Under the pieces are notes generated by a model that saw only the letters and a program-made list of their open reading frames with translations, did no database searches and was not told the DNA's origin. The translations under genes were made by a program, and so were the position numbers. Positions 12,060 to 23,900 of a stretch of DNA of 64,000 bases are shown here, piece by piece; the stretch's first letter is position 1; every line of letters begins with the position of its first letter. The stretch comes from Chimonanthus salicifolius (Eukaryota; Streptophyta; Magnoliopsida; Laurales; Calycanthaceae). The DNA is taken from assembly GCA_013350335.1 (NCBI GenBank), contig CM023538.1:45812201-45876200 (forward strand), given 5' to 3'.

Positions 12060-15000
12060 TCAACTCAATTGGAGAAATAGGCTTCGTTTGAACACTGATG
12101 ATGAAGAATACCATTTCAACAGCAAGTAGTGTTTTGTTTTTATTATCAGGAAAAAGATGGCATAGCATGGGGCATGCAGCACTGCCACTGCTAGGTACCT
12201 GTCAATTCAAATGAGAAAACACCTCGTGTAATACAACTACTAAAAAAGATGAAAATGAAATGGAGAATAGATAGGGACAGCAATCATTCTGATAACAATA
12301 GATACCGGTGTACTTTCTCAGCACTTAAATGATGACAAGTGGCCAAAACGAAAAGCTTGGTATTCCTTATTATAAAAAGCATCGGTTCCCCTATCACTTC
12401 CCAAGAAAATGATGTCTCTTAAGCACTAGTTAAGGAGACGTGGTGGCTACTCAATTTCGATTGGATGGCTGTCATTTCCTCACCATGTTTTTGTCTTAGT
12501 TACTAATGTGCCTTAAACCTAATTACGATTGACCGTCAATTGAAGGCTGCATTCAGATGGGGCAAAAAAATTTGTTTATTCTGTGGGTGATTTTGACAAA
12601 CTATTGATTCTGCACTGAATTAAAAGTGGGAGAGAGGAAAGTGACAAGGATTGTAGATAAATAGGAATCACTTCATAGAAAATAGAGAGAATTTTCTCCA
12701 GGTGCTCCAATTACCATTTCTCTAGGCGATTTGGCATTTTTTTTACCATTCTAAACAGAAATGAAACATGACATTTTGAAGCATTTCTTTTTTCGGATCT
12801 GCTTTAGTAAATAAACTTTACTTTAGTACAGAAAACAAGAATATCATACTGGCTTCCACTTCTATCTACACGGTAGTGTTCTATATGCAGTCATGCAACC
12901 CCTAATGACCCACTGTGATTTTTTCGGTACACTACTATCTGAGTTGAAACATTGCAAATAAGATTTAGGTACAATCAAGTTGCCTGAGATATTATGACAA
13001 ATGGGGCATTCATAAAGTGAAATGAAATTGACCATGCTGCAACTGTGCCTTCATTTCAACACATCTGATTGTCTGGGTGTATCTATTAGCAAGAACACTT
13101 TGGAACTTCTTCGCAAGACTGGTAGGGGTGTCTTGGGTGTTAGACGCATCATGTAAGGGAGTAAAAGGGAGTTGGACGTTGTCACCTTTTAGATTGAAAT
13201 TAAGGAAAGCGTGGCATACCATACTTGGGGTAGTCCTATGGTCATTATGGAAAGAAAGGAATGCAAGGATCTTAGAGGGTAAAAATAAAGAAGTAAAGGA
13301 GATAGTATCTAGCACCATGGGGAGATTGTGCGTGGTTAATGTCTAATAGAGAGTTTGAAGAGTACAAAATGAAAGACCAGTTATTATCATGGGAAGGTTG
13401 TATAAGTATAAATTTAACATAGACGGCCCCACTTTTGAAAACCCGGGCACAACAGGGATTTTTTTCTTTTGGGTGGGGGGGGGGGGGGTGTTGTGGTTCG
13501 GGATTCAAGGGGTGTCTCTTCCTTGATGTTTTCAGAATCTTTGGGTATAAGAGACTCAAACAAAGTAGAACTCTTAGCTATTAGAAGGTCTCTCGAATTG
13601 TGGAGGATTTATTATTGAAGGAGGCTTGGCAAATGCCATAAAATAGGCTAAGAGGAGAAAAAGGTCCCCGTGGAGACTGATGACAGTGGTAAGGGAAATT
13701 AAGAGCTTATGCATAGGCTTAGAGGTGTCCTTTTAGCATGTTAGGTGAGCAGCCAATGGCATTGCGGATTTCTATGCGAAGCTAGGAGTAAATTCCACAT
13801 TCAATAGCATCTATCACCTGTGATACATTGGGCTGTGGCCTATGGAATATTCTTTGTGGGCTTGTCTAGGTTATCTACGAGGTTTTTGTATGCTTTAGTC
13901 GTTGTGGGTCCAAGTCACCTTTCCATTGTATCTCTACTACCTTTTATTCTTAATATATTTGATTTGGTTACCTTTCAAAAAAAAACTGAAGGATGGCATA
14001 CCTAGAATGAGATTAATTAAATCATGCCCCCTTCTTGCATATCTGCAATTATGGTGCGTTTTTCAACTTCTTTTGTGATCTTAACATTCTGATCATTTTG
14101 TATCTCTTAACACATTTTTTTCAAAACTGTATCCCTTCCACTCTCATTCTTGAACTAAATTTGTTAACATATTTTCAGAACACATGTTCTGCTTTCAGAA
14201 GAAACATGTACAATTATATTTTTAATCATTTCTATAAAAATGCATCAAACCAATTTCCTTACCATGCATCTATAAGATTATTGATTCATCCTAATTGAAA
14301 CCCTTCATTCAAAGACCCATGGGAACATGTGACGGAATGACACTTAAAGTTGAAATTCGTTCCCAACTATGGGTTTGTTGCATTGGTTAGGCCTACCACT
14401 TTAGTCTTCCCATAGAGCTTGGGTTCGTGCTCCCCTGATAGACTTATCTCCTACTTCCTAGCCAGTGGGACTGAAAAAGAAAACATATAAATAAAAGTTG
14501 AAATCCATTTGAAGACGTTAATATACATACCTTAGTGGAGCATAAGGTGAAGACAGATCCAGAAATGGGTATGGCCACCTGCAAGAAATGAAATCAAAAC
14601 TATAAGCAGTGCCACATAGAGACTATTTTGACAGTGAGAATAGAATTGAATGGAATATATGAGCCTGCAAAGCCTATTCATCCATTCCATTCTACTTTAT
14701 CCCTTGATTGTCCTAAGAAGACTTGCAGATTTAGAGCAGATATTGGATTTCAGAAACAGCATTATTTGCACGGCATCATTTTTGTAAATGGGTGTGGCCC
14801 TTTTCTCCAAGAAAGTTGAACTTACAGGGTCTACATATGACCAATGACAGGCTCCAATTGTCTACCATTGGTTAGTCGTTAAATCAACATTTCCCTTGAC
14901 CTCGTAAGATAAAATACCATTAAGAAAACAAACAACCGAGTGTACCAGAGTGAGACAGAAGCATGGATGATCCATTGGAAAATGACATATGTAGCAGTCC

Positions 15001-18000
15001 ACAAGATAAAGTAGGAGATCCTGAACCAAGGGAATTGCTGAAAGAGGGTAGAGGCCAAATTAGCATGTCAGATTCATAGAAAATCATCAGGAGAATCAAT
15101 GATTCACAATGGACTATTGCTGACAAGAGTACAACTCACCAAGCAATTCAAAGCAGACCTGTTTATTGACAAGGTTAAAAATACCAACTTGAAACAGATA
15201 AGTTACAGATGGGCTTCTGGTGTACATAAACTTACATGGCTAGCCATTTGATCCAACCTGAAAGTTAGGCGTGGATCCATTCTTGAATCCAATCAGTAAT
15301 CAGATCTAGTTCCAGATTTGGGACTTCGATACAACTAACATATGTGGTGGGTTTGGATAGCATGATATCCATATCCAATTACCCAAGTAAAATACTTTTC
15401 TCTAATTTTTAAAGTTGTGATATTAATAGTAGACATAAATTATATCTAATATATGTAATTACATGAAACTGCAATAGTATATAATCTAAGTTGTTATCTC
15501 TCTTTTGACTCCTTTTTATCCTAAATACATATTAAAATTATAAAAACAAATAAAATTTCAAAGTTCATCAAGTATTTGAATATGGATTGGGATGATCTGG
15601 ATCCGAGTTGGATTTGGACATGGACCTTAGTTCAATATTGTGTCAGAATCAGATTTTGGTTCAGATATGAGTTTTGCTAATTGATTTGGATTTGAATCCA
15701 CCAAGGGTCCACTTGAACCACCCTGGTAGCCAACAATCAATGACAGCCTATAACTAATAGGTTTATCTGAAAGTAGAGAGTAAGAAATAAAATGATCTAT
15801 TACTACATTGTGCTAACTTTTGGTACTTCAGGTACAATTGTAGAACCTAACAGAGGATCTGATTTAGATATAATCAAAAGGATGGAAGCGAAGTAGGCTA
15901 CAAATGTAAGAAAACCAGTGGGTGGTTGTGTAATAGAAGAGTACATCACTGACTAAAGGAGAGATTCTATAAAATAACAGTATTACCTGTCATGCTGTAT
16001 TCACACAGGTTCTAGGTAATGAGAACACGTGGATAAAGTAATGGTGATAAAGATGTATATGCTAAGTGGATATGTGTAATAACATTCAGAGATATAATCA
16101 GAAATTTTTGCATTAGATGAAAGCCCCAATGGATGAGAATATAAGGGTATGCAGTTTAAGGTGGCTTGGACATATGCATAGAAGATTAGAAACAGCGTTT
16201 GTGCGAAGAGTTGAAAGGCTACAGATGACAGTTCTAGAGGAAGGGGAGGCTTTTATATACTTGGATTGGGAGAGGAAGGACGGACATGGTAGATTGGGGA
16301 ATCACTTGGAGTATGTTCATTGAAAGGGTAGAGTGGAAATTCAAACTTGCAAAAGATGAAACCATATAAATGCAAAAATGGCCATCATGATGATGGTGAG
16401 ACTAATGCGAAACATACAGAGACAGTAGGGACTTTTTTATTCTTTTGGCAGGTCTTCTGTGACTCGTTGCTGACACTCCATCAGAATGGTACAGCATGAT
16501 CTATGATGCAGCCATTGTCATTTATTCATTTATTCAACAATACCAATACACACTACAGCTTTCTGACCGCTACCTTCCATGCTTCAGAAAATAAGTGTTC
16601 ATTCGGATAAAGGTAAACTTACAAAACTCAGTGCATAATCTTTTGATGTAAGAAAGGGAAAAATGATAAGCCAGAAGACAGCGTCAGTGAGCACCACAGC
16701 ACCTGCACCAGTCTGTTTACAAAACTCGACATTTTCATGATTTCAGTTCCTTGCATGTGAAATAATATGAAGATACAGAAAAATGAGATAGAGGCACAAT
16801 ATATGATGTCGATCAAAAGAATCTGCTTCTTTTTTTACACTAACTTCTAACAGTTGTGTCCACCAGAGTTCAAGCAACAGTCCACCTCTCTCCTAAAAAA
16901 AAGAGACAACACTCCACATTCTGCAGGAGTTAAACTCAATAATTGCATTGCCGAGGTTTTCTGATGGGAAGTTTTGCAGTTTGTCCCTTTCCTTGTGGGA
17001 CTTCGAAATGAATGGTCTAGATCACATATGTATTCTTCAAGACACCTAAAAAATGCCATTTTAATGGGCCAGACACTGTATGGTCTTCGATTTCATCTAC
17101 TACAGCATTTAGATCCTTACTTGGGGTTCAGGAATCCACACCTCTAGCTTGTGACACGAAAAGCGTCCAACTTAGCTACATCTACTAACTTAGAGCACAG
17201 AGAATGAATGTTGAGCATTTAGGACTTTACAAAATCTAGCATATATAATTTAACACAGCAGAAATCAAGTTTGTGCGGCCAAACATAATAATATAGTTAA
17301 CTCCTCAGAGATACTATCATATTAAGAAAATTTGAAAGTATATGCAGATAGTAAAGTCTCCTTTATTAAGTAAAATAAAATGTTTCGATCGATATTTCAT
17401 TTTTCTTCGTCTTACTCTTGTAACAACTTCTATGAGGAAACCTGCAGTATTCAGCCTGTAAAGCTGTACAATCTGCTCAGGGCTTCAGTTTGTACAAATA
17501 GGGCTATTGTTTTACATCGCCAAAAAATTGATAATGAACCTGCCATGGATTGCCTGTGACATAATATATCCCAGGACGGAAGAATGCCTAACCTTTTTTC
17601 TTGGTGTCCCAAATAGGCACATGGGGAAAAATATCCAGAGATGCATGGAAGAAAGGCTTTCAAGTTTTTTTCTCTCTTCTTTTTTGCACAGCCATCCAAG
17701 ATGTGTGCATCACATCAACAATTTGGATCAATACCCCATGTTTTTATTTGCAAATTTGTCCGCTTTTTTTTTTTCTTGTATACACCAAGATTTCAGACGC
17801 CCAATGATATTTCTTAATCATACTTACTCGACATTATCTTGACTAAGTCGTGTGATCTTCAATCTTAGGATACAAATAACAGTATCAGTCTTTGTGCATT
17901 CATGTGGTATTTATGATCTGTAGTTCAAACTGTAGATCTAATAAATTGAAGATTAGACCATGTCCCAAGGTGACTCCAGTGAGATAACTCAAGCCCTGCA

Positions 18001-21000
18001 AATGATTAGAAATGGACCAATTTTAGTCTACCAAAACAGCAAAAGATCCTAATATTTGATGTTTCTTGGTTAGATGGTCCATACTGTTAGGATAGGTATC
18101 TCTTATGGTTTAATTACTCTTGTAAGAATGATTATTGAGTAAAATTGGATTGTATCTATCAATCCATATCTTATTCAATTCATATATTCTATTTACATTG
18201 TTCATGTTTGATAGAAACACACAAAGTTTACAGCAATTCTACGCTTTGTGAAGATTTAGGATAGATTGGATAGTTCTATCTTAGGTTTTAATTATCTCCC
18301 AAATAAGGAATGGTTTTCAGGTAAGATTAGAATATATCATCAACACACATACAGATTCATCCCACCATCATCATCATCATCTATCTGGGGTCGACATTTC
18401 GAGTTCTATTTCATTTGACCCTATCACAAACCATAGAGTCAGTTATTCCAGTATTTATCATGTCTTTCTATATCTCTTCACTTCATATTTTCAGTGGTCT
18501 ACCTCTCCTCCCTGTGTCTATGATCTGTAGCCTCTCCATTCTACGAACTGGTGCTGTCTCTGGTCTTCTATGTGCCATGTCATCTTATCTGAGTTTCTCT
18601 TGTTTTGTCATCTATAGGGACTATCTTTAAATTATTTAATGTAATTATTTCTAATTCTATCTTTAAGAGTTAATCCATTCATCTAGCGTAACATGCGCAT
18701 CATGATTACCTTGACATAAATACTACAAATATACTGTTAATAGAAATGGAGTTTACATAAATTCTACGCTTTGCTAGGACTTAAAAGATGGATTTCATAC
18801 TTAGCTCTTGGGAGTTGATAAGCCCCAAAATAATGATATTGGCTGAGTTTGGATTGCATCTGCCAGTATTCACTCTACATACACCTTCTACAGCAATACT
18901 TTACATCTTAATACATCCATGGGAGAGCCCATCAAATCCATGATAGGATCACTGAAACTTCGGTCCCAAACCCCTTAGAAGAAATCACTCACCACTTCAA
19001 TTTGAATGCTAGAATCCAAGCATATATTGCAGTCAGAGTCATGAAAGTTTAAAGCTACCTGGTAAATAACTTGAAAGACACGGACCAAAACTCCAACAGC
19101 TTGATGAACAAAACGCTCTTCCTGTTGAGGTAAGTTTTTCGTTCCTGGAGGTGCCATGTATGCTCTGCATTCTGCATTCTCGCCTCCAACTTTATTGACA
19201 AATTGGTAGCACCCATGAATGGAGAGCGAGGTACCAAGCTATAAATAGAAGATAGGTTTATAAGGAAAAAAGCATGATGTAATGTTCAGCAGTATTCAAG
19301 TAGATATATAAGACAAGAATCAAATCATACAAAGAACAAGTGGACTCTGCTCCTTTTACCAAGTAAGCAGGAAAAACTAATATAAGTCAAAGGACGTACC
19401 CCAAAGTAAAAAGTCACCAATGCAAATGTCCACCTGTAAAAACCCAAAAACATCATAAAATGAGTCAAATGCACTAGTCTGAATACATTGTATTCTTACA
19501 TTTTTATTGCTAGGCAGAAATGACCAATTAAATAAAGAATTCCTCACGTCACACAGAACTGGATGGGTTTTCTTATAATTTTGGAATCAAGCCTAAACTA
19601 GAATCCTCGAGTAGGGGAAAAGAACAAATAATTAAACATCATATCCTTGTTAAAGAAGCAGTATTACTTACCTAAACCAATCGTGGTTTTAGGATCAATG
19701 GAAGTATCCTAAATCAGTGCCAATTTGGACAATGTGGTGAGATAAAAATGGTTCATTTTTACCAGAAACAGCAATTGGTGCTACTAACCTTGAAGAGACC
19801 TGCTTCTTTAAAACTACAAGATCATCTTAAGAAAATGGGGTGTAATTGATGTCCATGTGAAGTTCCTACAATTCATCATGGAACTATTTTGCTTTTAGAT
19901 TTTTCTTCCTCATTGTACTACAAATACTGACATTCTAACAGTGATAATTTAAATTTTAAAGAGCCTTTTTACCCATTCCAATCTGGCATAAAGAAAGTTA
20001 TTCTTCCCTTACCAACAAAATAATCAGCCTTTTCATGTGCAACAGGACTTCCAGCATATGGAAATCTGAAAACATAAATGAGGTTTCTGACAGAACAAAG
20101 TAACCAACCATATATCCTCAGATCTGAGGATATGCTAGATAAGCCTGGTTTGAGTTAGTTTTGTAAGGTTCATGGCTTGGTTGTCTAGACCATTAAGTGT
20201 TGATATATGACTCCACTATGCATAAGTCATCATATAACCAACCAACACCACCCCCTCCCCTTCTTCAAAAAATAAAAAAAGAAAAAGAAAAAAGAAGAAG
20301 AAGATTGGATGGTCCAAACTTTTGGGGGTTTCTATAATTGCCTTCTGCATAAAATCATCACAATAAATAAATAAAATAAATAAAGAAAGTTCGGACAAGA
20401 TATCCTTTGGATCCAAGGATCCAATATTTATTTTCTATTGAGCATGAAGCATTTCCTTCGTTCTTTTCCAACTCCTCATTTGCAAGTCATGAATTAAAAA
20501 TTTAAGATTTTACCATTGGGGAGATTATTGGGATGTGATCCATCCAATGTAGGGCTCATGAGATGAATGGTCGTGATCTCTAAATCATTGGTCCCACTTG
20601 TGCATACTCAAGAACCATAGACAGTATCATATCCACAGGTTGAGGACCAGATATTTGTTAAGATATATTAAAATATGTTATTTATATTATGATTAGATTA
20701 TGTTTGATTGTAAATGATTGTGGGAGATTATCAATATCTCTCAATTAGGAAATTAGGATCATCATAAAGAAGCAAGATCTAACACCCCACCCCAAAAAAC
20801 AAAAAAAAAATTCATGAGTAGAATCAATAGTAATGAAGAGATTCCAGTGATATTTGCTTAAAATGCAATAAACTGAAGTGTCCAATTAGCTCTCGACAAG
20901 CTCAGAGAATTATCAACAAAATCCACCATAAGTGCCTTGGTTATATGAAAATAAGACTAAAGTTTTCTTACTGAGTATAGAACTAAAAGATGCCACCTCC

Positions 21001-21348
21001 ATCAACAACAGTATTTGCAGTGAGCAATGCCAAGAGTACGAGAAATGCAACGAACCGAAAGGCTAGGAGCCAAGCGGGATGGATTTCTTTCAGACATGGC
21101 CTCCAAGATTCATACACATACAAATAATTCCCTGCTTCTTGATTGTTCTCTCTTCTTCCATGTCTTATGGCACTGGAACCTTCATATTTCCATATCAAGA
21201 ACATTGAGGCAATCATTGATGACAGGACCCAAATTGCACTGACCAGAACGCTCCAATTCAACCAATAAACTGAGGTGGTTGTATCAGCAGTCATGAATGG
21301 CTGCCAAGAAGTTTTAGAAGATCCTGCTACTAAATCCATGGAGATCAT
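12060..21348 (-). CDS. Plant multi-pass membrane protein of unnamed family, with one in-frame TAG
   Basis: Eight minus-strand exons join in phase: 20972-21348, 19400-19433, 19059-19238, 16623-16712, 15140-15187 (tentative), 14946-15037, 14531-14578 and 12060-12198 (stop TGA). They total 1008 nt, or 336 codons. The start at 21348 has an in-frame TGA just upstream. Hydrophobic spans include YWLNWSVLVSAIWVL, PAWLLAFRFVAFLVLLALL, VVLTDAVFWLIIFPFL, YFILWTATYVIFQWI and VAVLHAPCYAIFFLII, so six or seven membrane passes are likely. Conserved-looking blocks are TQWTFALVTFYFG, FPWFR, and WWPYPFLDLSSPYAPL across a splice. I associate the pattern with unnamed Arabidopsis proteins such as At1g10660/At5g62960, from memory. 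Function is unknown. Exon 1 carries a TAG at 20983-20985, between GGGIF and FYTQ, where a Tyr codon would be expected. The gene is therefore either a very young pseudogene or the sequence has an error. Confidence 0.8.
12990..13986 (+). mobile_element. L1-type LINE 3' fragment in the last intron of the membrane-protein gene
   Basis: The frame at 13077-13346 is a zinc-binding reverse-transcriptase tail: LARTLWNFFARLVGVSWV, then VVLWSLWKERNARILEG. An RNase H remnant follows, with FNIDG near 13410 and VELLAIRRSLELW near 13570, but it has stops. It ends in a typical 3' tail and an A run at about 13978-13985. It lies antisense to the host gene, between exons 7 and 8. A G homopolymer near 13474-13488 sits inside it. 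Confidence 0.75.
14364..14465 (+). mobile_element. SINE-like tRNA-derived sequence
   Basis: TTGCATTGGTTAGG resembles a pol III A box. GGGTTCGTGCTCCCC, about 45 bases later, resembles a B box (GGTTCRANNCC). This layout is typical of the tRNA-derived head of plant SINEs. It lies in the last intron of the membrane-protein gene. No tRNA cloverleaf can be drawn, so it is not a tRNA gene. Confidence 0.4.
16110..16400 (+). mobile_element. RTE-type LINE 3' end fragment
   Basis: The frame from 16117 reads NIRVCSLRWLGHMHRRLET and FVRRVERLQ, followed by RKDGHGRLGN. This matches the C-terminal pattern of plant RTE-type LINE polymerases (LRWFGHVxRRPxxAPVRR). A GATGATGG tail near 16388 is typical of the family's 3' end. 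The piece is in the intron between exons 4 and 5 of the membrane-protein gene, antisense to it, and cut at its 5' end. Confidence 0.7.
16713..18365. other. Intron DNA of the membrane-protein gene
   Basis: This is most of the intron between exons 3 and 4. Overlapping 60-111 codon frames at 17451-17842 on both strands match no family I know and look fortuitous. No exon of the host gene is expected here, because exons 3 and 4 join in phase 0. Confidence 0.5.
18400..18715 (-). mobile_element. RTE-type LINE 3' end fragment, opposite orientation
   Basis: Read on the minus strand from 18715 down, one frame gives MRMLR, then LTLKDRIRNNYIK, with several stops. This is the segment that normally precedes LRWFGH in RTE-type LINEs. 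The 3' end is GATGATGATGATGATGG on the minus strand at about 18366-18382. It is heavily mutated and sits in the intron between exons 3 and 4 of the membrane-protein gene. Confidence 0.6.
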
Positions 21349-22583
21349 TTTCTTGTTTCAACTATAATTCTTAATACATTGTTGGTTCTTTTCCAATCAT
21401 GAGAAAAGGGAATGTGAATGACCGAAACTCAATAAACAAAAACAATAGAAGAGTGACTTAGCGAAAGCTAACTACATTGAAAGCAAAAGACACAGAACAT
21501 ATTAGGGATATGTTTAATTAGACAAATAAAATAGAGAGATCAAAATAATAAAATTTAAAGGGTCAAACAATATTTTTACTAAAATGCCGGAAGGAAAAGG
21601 AAAACTAGGATTTGTCAAAATAGATAAGGAGATTAAGCAGAAGAAAGAGAAGAAGAAAAAGGTGTAAGATTTCTAATCTCTTAAAAGATCATAGATGTCT
21701 CAACCAAATCTCTAAGCGGCCTCATAACTAGCAAAATCCAAAAATCCTAAAAGGTAAGACAATTCCACTCCATTTTCTTTTAGATAATTTTTTTTACTAC
21801 AACCAAGAAGTGGATTCCAAGTTTAATTCAATATCTCAAACCGTTTGTTTCCTGCTAAAAGAAGAAAAATCCAACAACCTAAGAACTCAACAGCTCCACC
21901 ATAATCACCATAGAAGGAGAAAAGCTAAACTCATGTCTCAGTGTCTACTTTAAAAGATACTTCATCAATATTGTTTCAAGCAACTGGACCCAGGAATAGA
22001 GATCAATGAGAAAGGCCAAACCATGTACAGTTTTCACTTCTTAACTCCTTTGGAAGTATAAAAGTTAATTTTCTGATTAAAACATTCAACTCCTCAGCAG
22101 AGAATACATGCTGAAGGCAAAAGAGACAAAACAAAGTGCAAATCCAAGAGCCTAATTCAAAATACACTTCAAATGCATTACTACATACAAGTAGACACCA
22201 TAAACAGATAACATCAACCAAAAAGAAAGAAACCCAGATCAAATTTTCATCTCTGAATTCCTTCGAAAAAAAATCAAATGATAATTTTGTCAATTGGGAG
22301 TAATAAGCTCCAACTCCGTAACACAGCCAACATGAAGATTAGCATAATAATGCATGGCATTTAGCATTAGATTCCCAACTTTAAAGTGGATTTTCAACAG
22401 AAAAAGATAGAACAATTAATTAACAAAATAAGTAAAGAAGAAGCTAATTTCAGAAAAGTAAGGTTGTTGCTCACAAGAAAAAAACTCGCAATCCAAACGC
22501 AAGATGCTTTGCTTCTTTGCTTTGAAGAGAGTAAAGGAAAGAGAGAACGACAAAGAAGGGATACTTTCAGAATAAGCTGCCCT

Positions 22584-22633
<50 letters not shown>

Positions 22634-22800
22634 GCATGAAAAATGGAGGATTTTGCCAACTTTGTTCCCCTACAACAGTCGATTTACTTCTTTTTGTTTA
22701 CTTGTCAAGAGAAACGGAGAGAATTGTCTCATGATCACGAAGATTTTCTATTGGTTAGAAATAAGATTGCTTCGATGTGTTGTCAATGTTTAGATTCTGT
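21349..22800 (-). promoter_or_regulatory. 5' region of the membrane-protein gene
   Basis: This lies immediately upstream of the minus-strand start at 21348. It probably holds the 5' untranslated region and promoter, though no TATA box can be fixed. A long CT run at 22585-22630 reads GAGAGA in the gene's sense direction, a feature often found in plant promoters and 5' leaders. No other gene is recognised. Confidence 0.35.
22585..22630. repeat. (CT)23 microsatellite
   Basis: An uninterrupted CT dinucleotide run. It creates the artificial SLSLSL and RERERE reading frames seen on both strands around 22394-22793. Confidence 0.95.
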
Positions 22801-23114
22801 CGGAAGAACAGGTAATTCTTGACATTAAAGAGGAAACGTGGCATGCCTCAGTTTTAGAATGTGAGGAAACGTGGTATTAAAATTTTGTTAGAGTTGGATA
22901 CTTAATGTATGAATCTATATCCTAAGATTCAGTTCGTATAGTTGGTAAAATAAAATTATATACTGATGTTGAAGATTATATATATTTCAACTATCACAAA
23001 ATTTAGTGGCATTAGAGCTTTTCGGAAAATTGGATTCTAAATCGTCTCTTTATATTAATATTATCAATTGAAAAAAAAAAAAAAAACAACGGTTGAAGGA
23101 TAGAAATATCACTA

Positions 23115-23490
23115 TTTCTTGATATCAGCCGATATCTCGTATCTTGGATATCGGCCGATATCATTCTCTCTCTTCTTTTTTACTTTTTGAAAATATTGGA
23201 ATTTTTATTTTTTTCTAATTTAAAAAAAAAATTTGGAAACTTAAATATCGGGCGATATTTTGATTGATATGTATTCAATATCGGCTGCGATATCACCTTG
23301 GCTCCCATCGTTTTTCAATTTTTTTCAAATCGCCAATATTAATAGATATCGACGATATCATGACCATTATATCAGTCGATATCGCTTATATATATACACT
23401 GTACGATCGATACAGATTGTATTAGTTAATACATATCGAATTTAAAAATCCAATATGTATTAATTGATACGAAACATATGGGCCGATATT
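23115..23490. repeat. GCCGATATC-block repeat, copy A
   Basis: The segment contains many variants of an ATATCGGCCGATAT palindrome: AGCCGATATCTCG, ATCGGCCGATATC, ATCGGGCGATATT, GTCGATATCGC and GGGCCGATATT. They are separated by A/T-rich cores. Similar blocks occur at 50400-50720 and, more weakly, at both edges of 27225-28060. It is non-coding, and I cannot assign it to a known superfamily. Confidence 0.6.
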
Positions 23491-23639
23491 ATTATTATCC
23501 TCCAATCACCAGTGAGTTGGGCAATAGCAATTGGCAAGAATGAGTTGTTGAGTTTTCTGAGTTGTGGTAAGTCGGGAAAGTAGCAACTCTCTACCTATGT
23601 GGGCCCTTTGCCTGTGTGATATGGTTAAGCCGAGGACAG

Positions 23640-23900
23640 ATTTGGGTTTAAGTGGGGTAGATTGTGATATCCCATGTCTAATAACTCCAGGCCCAATAGC
23701 ATTAAGTGCTTAGAGAGAGACCGAGAGATTCCATGGGCGTGTGTGTTTGAAGAGAAAAGTCCCACATCGCACAGGGACTAGAAATATGGGGGAAATATAA
23801 GAAGAGCACCCTCCACCTAGCACAACATGTTTTGGTCCAACAGAAGACTTGGGCTTAGTGCAAAGGTATGAGGGTTTTTTTTAGCCAAAGTGAACAATAT
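23640..23900 (+). mobile_element. Gypsy-type LTR start with polypurine tract (fragment)
   Basis: GTTTAAGTGGGGTAGA resembles a polypurine tract and is followed by TGTGATATCCCATG, the style of a Ty3/gypsy LTR 5' end. AAGTCCCACATCGCACAGGG, about 90 bases later, is a motif common in plant LTRs. No second LTR or coding region was recognised nearby, so this is a fragment. Confidence 0.45.

Noticed and set aside
14364..14465. tRNA gene suggested by a B-box-like GGTTCG
   Set aside because: No acceptor, anticodon or T-arm pairing could be drawn, so it was called SINE-like instead.
17451..17842. Overlapping frames on both strands suggesting a gene in the large intron
   Set aside because: No homology or splice logic is present, and exons 3 and 4 of the host gene already join in phase without it.
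22386..22793. 135-codon plus-strand frame and two reverse frames over the CT run
   Set aside because: The central third is SLSLSL or RERERE translated from the microsatellite, all frames are equally open, and no domain is present.
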